DNA of 21,968 nucleotides from contig MU657361.1 of assembly GCA_026770575.1 (NCBI GenBank), positions 47,411-69,378 on the forward strand, given 5' to 3'. The stretch is from Pelagophyceae sp. CCMP2097 (taxonomy: Eukaryota; Sar; Pelagophyceae). Of the stretch, positions 19,869 to 21,968 are shown one piece after another. Positions within the stretch are counted from its first letter, which is position 1, and every line of letters begins with the position of its first letter. The notes beneath the pieces are model-generated. The model did not search any database. It worked only from the letters and a program-made list of their open reading frames with translations, and was not told the origin of the DNA. The translations under genes and the position numbers were made by a program.

Positions 19869-20534
19869 ATGGATTTAGATTTAAGAAAAAAGACAGCAAT
19901 TCTCTCAAAAGGAATATATTCAAATACAACACCTTGCGGTTTTACCAAAAATAAAGAGTTTAGTGATAGACGCTCGAAGTTGTATCGGGATGATTTAACT
20001 GGAAATTATTTTCTCGTATGGCGTGGAACTAATCCTTATAATTTACAAGACATAATATCAGACGGCGCCGTCCTCATTAACAGCAAGTCCTCGAACCCTC
20101 GATTTATCGAAGCAGAAGATAAATTTAAAAAGTAAAAAAATACTTAGGAACAGAAGAAAAACTTTATTTAACAGGGCATAGTCTTGCGGGGTCAGTCACA
20201 AATTATCTGGCAAGAAGAAATGACGGCATAACGGCTACATATTCGTACGCATCTGGGTCTAATCCTTGGTATGACTTAAAAGATACATTATATGATAAAG
20301 TGGAGAGTCGTTCGCCCATCTATAATTTTAGTACATATATAGACCCCATAAGTATAGGTTCAGTATTATCCTCTAAAAAAATGAAACATCTCATTATGTA
20401 CCAAGAAAAAACATTTTGACTCTCATTCCGTCGACAATTTTATCATAAAAGATGAAATAACTGAACCAACTGATTTAATGAGGGATTTATTGACTATAAA
20501 ACCACCGATTGGATATTCGTATAGATATGAATGA
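19869..20534 (+). pseudogene. Class 3 lipase-like alpha/beta hydrolase, frameshifted only in A-runs
   Basis: A predicted lipase of about 220 residues. The N-terminal part reads DLTGNYFLVWRGTNPYNLQD, the FRGT-type oxyanion segment. After a shift in the A-run near 20135 it continues EKLYLTGHSLAGSVTNYLAR, with the nucleophile Ser at 20180-20182 in GHSLAG. STYIDPISIGSV follows, with the likely catalytic Asp at 20342-20344. Two more shifts, in A-runs near 20377 and 20408, lead to HFDSHSVDNF, with the likely His at 20424-20426. The end is YSYRYE-TGA. The triad and order fit fungal-type class 3 lipases, which PLVs and virophages sometimes carry, perhaps for host membrane or lipid handling. No in-frame stop occurs outside the three shifts, so this is the best preserved large gene in the element. 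Confidence 0.75.
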
Positions 20535-20607
20535 ATATTTTTAAACAAAATTGTATGTATATGATGTTCATTTTCTAAAATTTCTTAAATAATATTTGAT
20601 TAGATTT

Positions 20608-20730
20608 ATGAATAAAGAACATATTCGATTACAAATTATAGAATGTATAAACAAGAATGTGGATATGCCGATGTTGAACGATGCGGTCGAGGAATCTGTA
20701 TATGTCGCTATTTTTGAAGCATTTAATTAG
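20608..20730 (+). CDS. Intact 40-residue hypothetical protein
   Basis: MNKEHIRLQIIECINKNVDM starts an uninterrupted frame to a TAG at 20728-20730, with a mixed hydrophobic/acidic helical pattern ending VYVAIFEAFN. It is 73 bp downstream of the lipase and reads the same way. It is short enough to be open by chance, but its composition is protein-like and it survives where most genes are broken. Confidence 0.5.
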   Translation: MNKEHIRLQIIECINKNVDMPMLNDAVEESVYVAIFEAFN

Positions 20731-20749
20731 GTTCTTGTCAAAAATTGAA

Positions 20750-21036
20750 TTAAACTCCTTCCTCTTCATTTACAGATTCATTTACAGGTTCATTTGTTTG
20801 TTCATTTATATTTACATATTCATTTACTTGTTCAGTATCTTTCCCTAATTTTGTTATTTTGATATTGAATTTACTTTTTCTTTTCGGTTGTTCACCAATT
20901 TTAATTTGTCTCTACCGCGCAGGTAGTAGTAGTACATCAACTGACGAGATGTTATATGATTCAAGTTACATTTTATCACATCTACATGGGATTTATAATC
21001 CTTATTTAAGATTTCATTACCAGAGTCGCCTTTCAT
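20750..21036 (-). pseudogene. Hydrophilic protein with Asn/Glu-rich repeat tail, frameshifted
   Basis: From ATG 21036 it reads MKGDSGNEILNKDYKSHVDV and RQLMYYYYL. A frame change near 20925 then gives KIGEQPKRKSKF and a tail of Asn-Glu repeats (NEPVNESVNEEE) ending GV-TAA at 20750. The tail is encoded by TTCATTTAC-type DNA repeats at about 20770-20835. The frame extends upstream towards the right terminus but through a TGA. It is convergent with the 40-codon gene. No domain recognised. Confidence 0.45.
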
Positions 21037-21088
21037 CTCGATATTCCAACGATTTTTTAGGAATCAGCGATTCATTTCAAATGCATTG

Positions 21089-21129
21089 TCATTTTAAAAA
21101 CCTCTAAAAAGAAGTCTATATTTTTTTTT
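21089..21129. repeat. Right terminal inverted repeat, degenerate
   Basis: Read inward (leftward) from 21129: nine A, TATAGA, a T-rich run, AGAGGTTTTTAAAATGA, matching the order of blocks at 6008-6047 with small gaps. It ends exactly at the ACTGG repeat and the return to mixed-composition DNA. Confidence 0.6.
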
Positions 21130-21134
21130 ACTGG
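21130..21134. repeat. Candidate target-site duplication, right copy (ACTGG)
   Basis: Partner of 6003-6007. The following bases (21133-21153) match the host repeat at 5637-5656. Confidence 0.6.
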
Positions 21135-21227
21135 CCGCCAAAGTTCGACTTATCTCAAACTACTCTCTTTCCAAATGTTTTACAGTGGATTTCCTATCAG
21201 GACATCCGACTGGCGATTTCCTATCGA

Positions 21228-21290
21228 CCCGAAACCCGAAACCCGAAACCCGAAACCCGAAACCCGAAACCCGAAACCCGAAACCCGAAA
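21228..21290. repeat. CCCGAAA minisatellite, nine units
   Basis: Nine perfect head-to-tail copies of CCCGAAA. The opposite strand reads TTTCGGG, one base from the plant/algal telomere repeat TTTAGGG. It may be an interstitial variant telomere-like tract or a plain minisatellite. Confidence 0.95.
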
Positions 21291-21744
21291 CATGAACTTG
21301 AATACCAAATATCCCGAAACTCCACAGAAGCAGAATACAGAATACTAAACTAGGAATTCCTACTCTCCTTATCCTTTCCTTATCTACGGTTATCGTTCCT
21401 ACGACGCTGCTCGTGCGCGTGTGAGACTCACACTTACGATCAACGTACTCTGTTCGCGCGCGTCACGTACGTGCGCAGAACTCTTCGTGCTATAGTGCCC
21501 ATCTCAAGGTAGGTGGCACCAGAGGCACACCCGACGCGTGTTCACGCTTCGGGGCTTTGCTGCAGCTGCCGCTGCACGGGCATCGTCGCTGACGAGCCCA
21601 TCTTACTGTGTGACTGCGCCAAGCGAGTCCACAACCGCATAGTGTTGACCGTGTGCGCGTAGCCCGCCGCGGTCCAATTCGTCCAAGGCGCATCCGTGGC
21701 TTCGGACCCGCGCAGATCACGCTGCCTTTCGCGCTGCGACTACG
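21291..21744. other. Host DNA between minisatellite and right-edge ORF
   Basis: Composition returns to GC-rich. No supported gene. AGGTAGGT near 21508 looks like a 5' splice site, but no exon can be tied to it. A leftward open frame at 21490-21834 appears to be an antisense by-product of GC-rich sequence. Confidence 0.35.
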
Positions 21745-21968
21745 ATGGTTGCTACCATGTACGGCGCCTTTATGAAGGCGTGGAAGCACGGCTTCTTCTC
21801 GGCGACGCACGATGACGCTGCGGACCGCGAGCACTTCGACGATTACAAAGTGCGTTTGGTCACGGTTGCGCCCTCTCTCGCGTCTGCGATGGTTCCCTCG
21901 ACGGCCGGCAATGACGCAACCATGCTTACGGCTGACGCCGCGGTGTGTGCTTTGCTTTTACGCGTGCT
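21745..21968 (+). CDS. Possible host gene, 5' part only
   Basis: From ATG 21745 (MVATMYGAFMKAWKHGFF) the frame stays open to the window edge, 74 codons; without requiring ATG it is open from about 21648. Composition is Ala/Asp/Val-rich and GC-rich like the kinase gene. No domain is visible in the part seen. In GC-rich DNA such a frame can be accidental, so this is tentative. Confidence 0.35.
   Translation, partial: MVATMYGAFMKAWKHGFFSATHDDAADREHFDDYKVRLVTVAPSLASAMVPSTAGNDATMLTADAAVCALLLRV

Larger units (their letters stand above)
6008..21129. mobile_element. Integrated, decaying Polinton-like virus (about 15.1 kb)
   Basis: An AT-rich block in GC-rich host DNA, bounded by degenerate inverted termini and a 5-bp direct repeat. 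It encodes, in decayed form, a protein-primed PolB, an FtsK/HerA-type packaging ATPase, a double jelly-roll major capsid protein, a collagen-like fibre, a GIY-YIG-type nuclease and a class 3 lipase. The first three define the Polinton/PLV/virophage class, and 15 kb is a normal size for it. The left arm reads mainly rightward and the centre and right mainly leftward. Two later DNA transposons sit inside it (14271-14570 and 15704-16286). Most genes carry frameshifts and stops, so it is not expected to make virus. No integrase was recognised. Whether it is a PLV or a Polinton proper needs a capsid/polymerase tree. Confidence 0.85.

Noticed and set aside
6008..21129. Assembly chimera or contaminant contig
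   Set aside because: Matching short duplications and inverted termini at both edges, host-repeat continuity across the junction, and GC-richer MITEs inside all favour a genuine insertion.

Overview
The window is nuclear DNA from a protist with a GC-rich genome, probably an alga. It is interrupted by about 15 kb of AT-rich DNA that I read as an integrated, decaying Polinton-like virus (PLV). The host DNA on the left (1-6007) carries one long gene for a calcium-dependent protein kinase (CDPK), a family found in plants, algae, alveolates and other protists but not in animals, fungi or bacteria. It is followed by a repeat-rich intergenic tract with two copies of a 109-bp foldback element and a truncated third copy. 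The host DNA on the right (21130-21968) carries a 7-bp minisatellite and the start of a possible GC-rich gene that runs off the end. Base composition changes abruptly at 6008 and 21130.

The AT-rich insert (6008-21129) has the marks of a discrete insertion. Degenerate inverted termini of about 40 bp each contain an ATATAGA core. A 5-bp direct repeat, ACTGG, lies immediately outside them at 6003-6007 and 21130-21134. Joining the two flanks across one copy gives a sequence related to a host repeat at 5637-5656.

The insert has two arms. The left arm reads rightward: a 91-codon ORF, a degraded protein-primed family B DNA polymerase (PolB, about 7541-10065), a small ORF and a hydrophilic protein with an acidic tail. 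From about 11078 most genes read leftward: a small protein, the FtsK/HerA-type genome-packaging ATPase, the double jelly-roll major capsid protein (MCP), a small basic putative virion protein, two unknown genes, a long collagen-like fibre gene and a GIY-YIG-type nuclease. At the right end a class 3 lipase and an intact 40-codon ORF read rightward, and a hydrophilic Asn/Glu-rich protein reads leftward. PolB, packaging ATPase and double jelly-roll capsid protein together define the Polinton/PLV/virophage type of virus. I found no integrase, penton or protease that I could defend.

Almost every viral gene is broken by frameshifts or in-frame stops. PolB has also lost catalytic-motif residues, so the copy is almost certainly dead as a virus. 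The right-hand cargo genes (lipase, GIY-YIG, 40-codon ORF) are much less damaged, and the lipase breaks all fall in A-runs. Two non-autonomous DNA transposons, of 300 bp and 583 bp, both richer in GC, have inserted into the provirus, which shows that it has been resident for some time.
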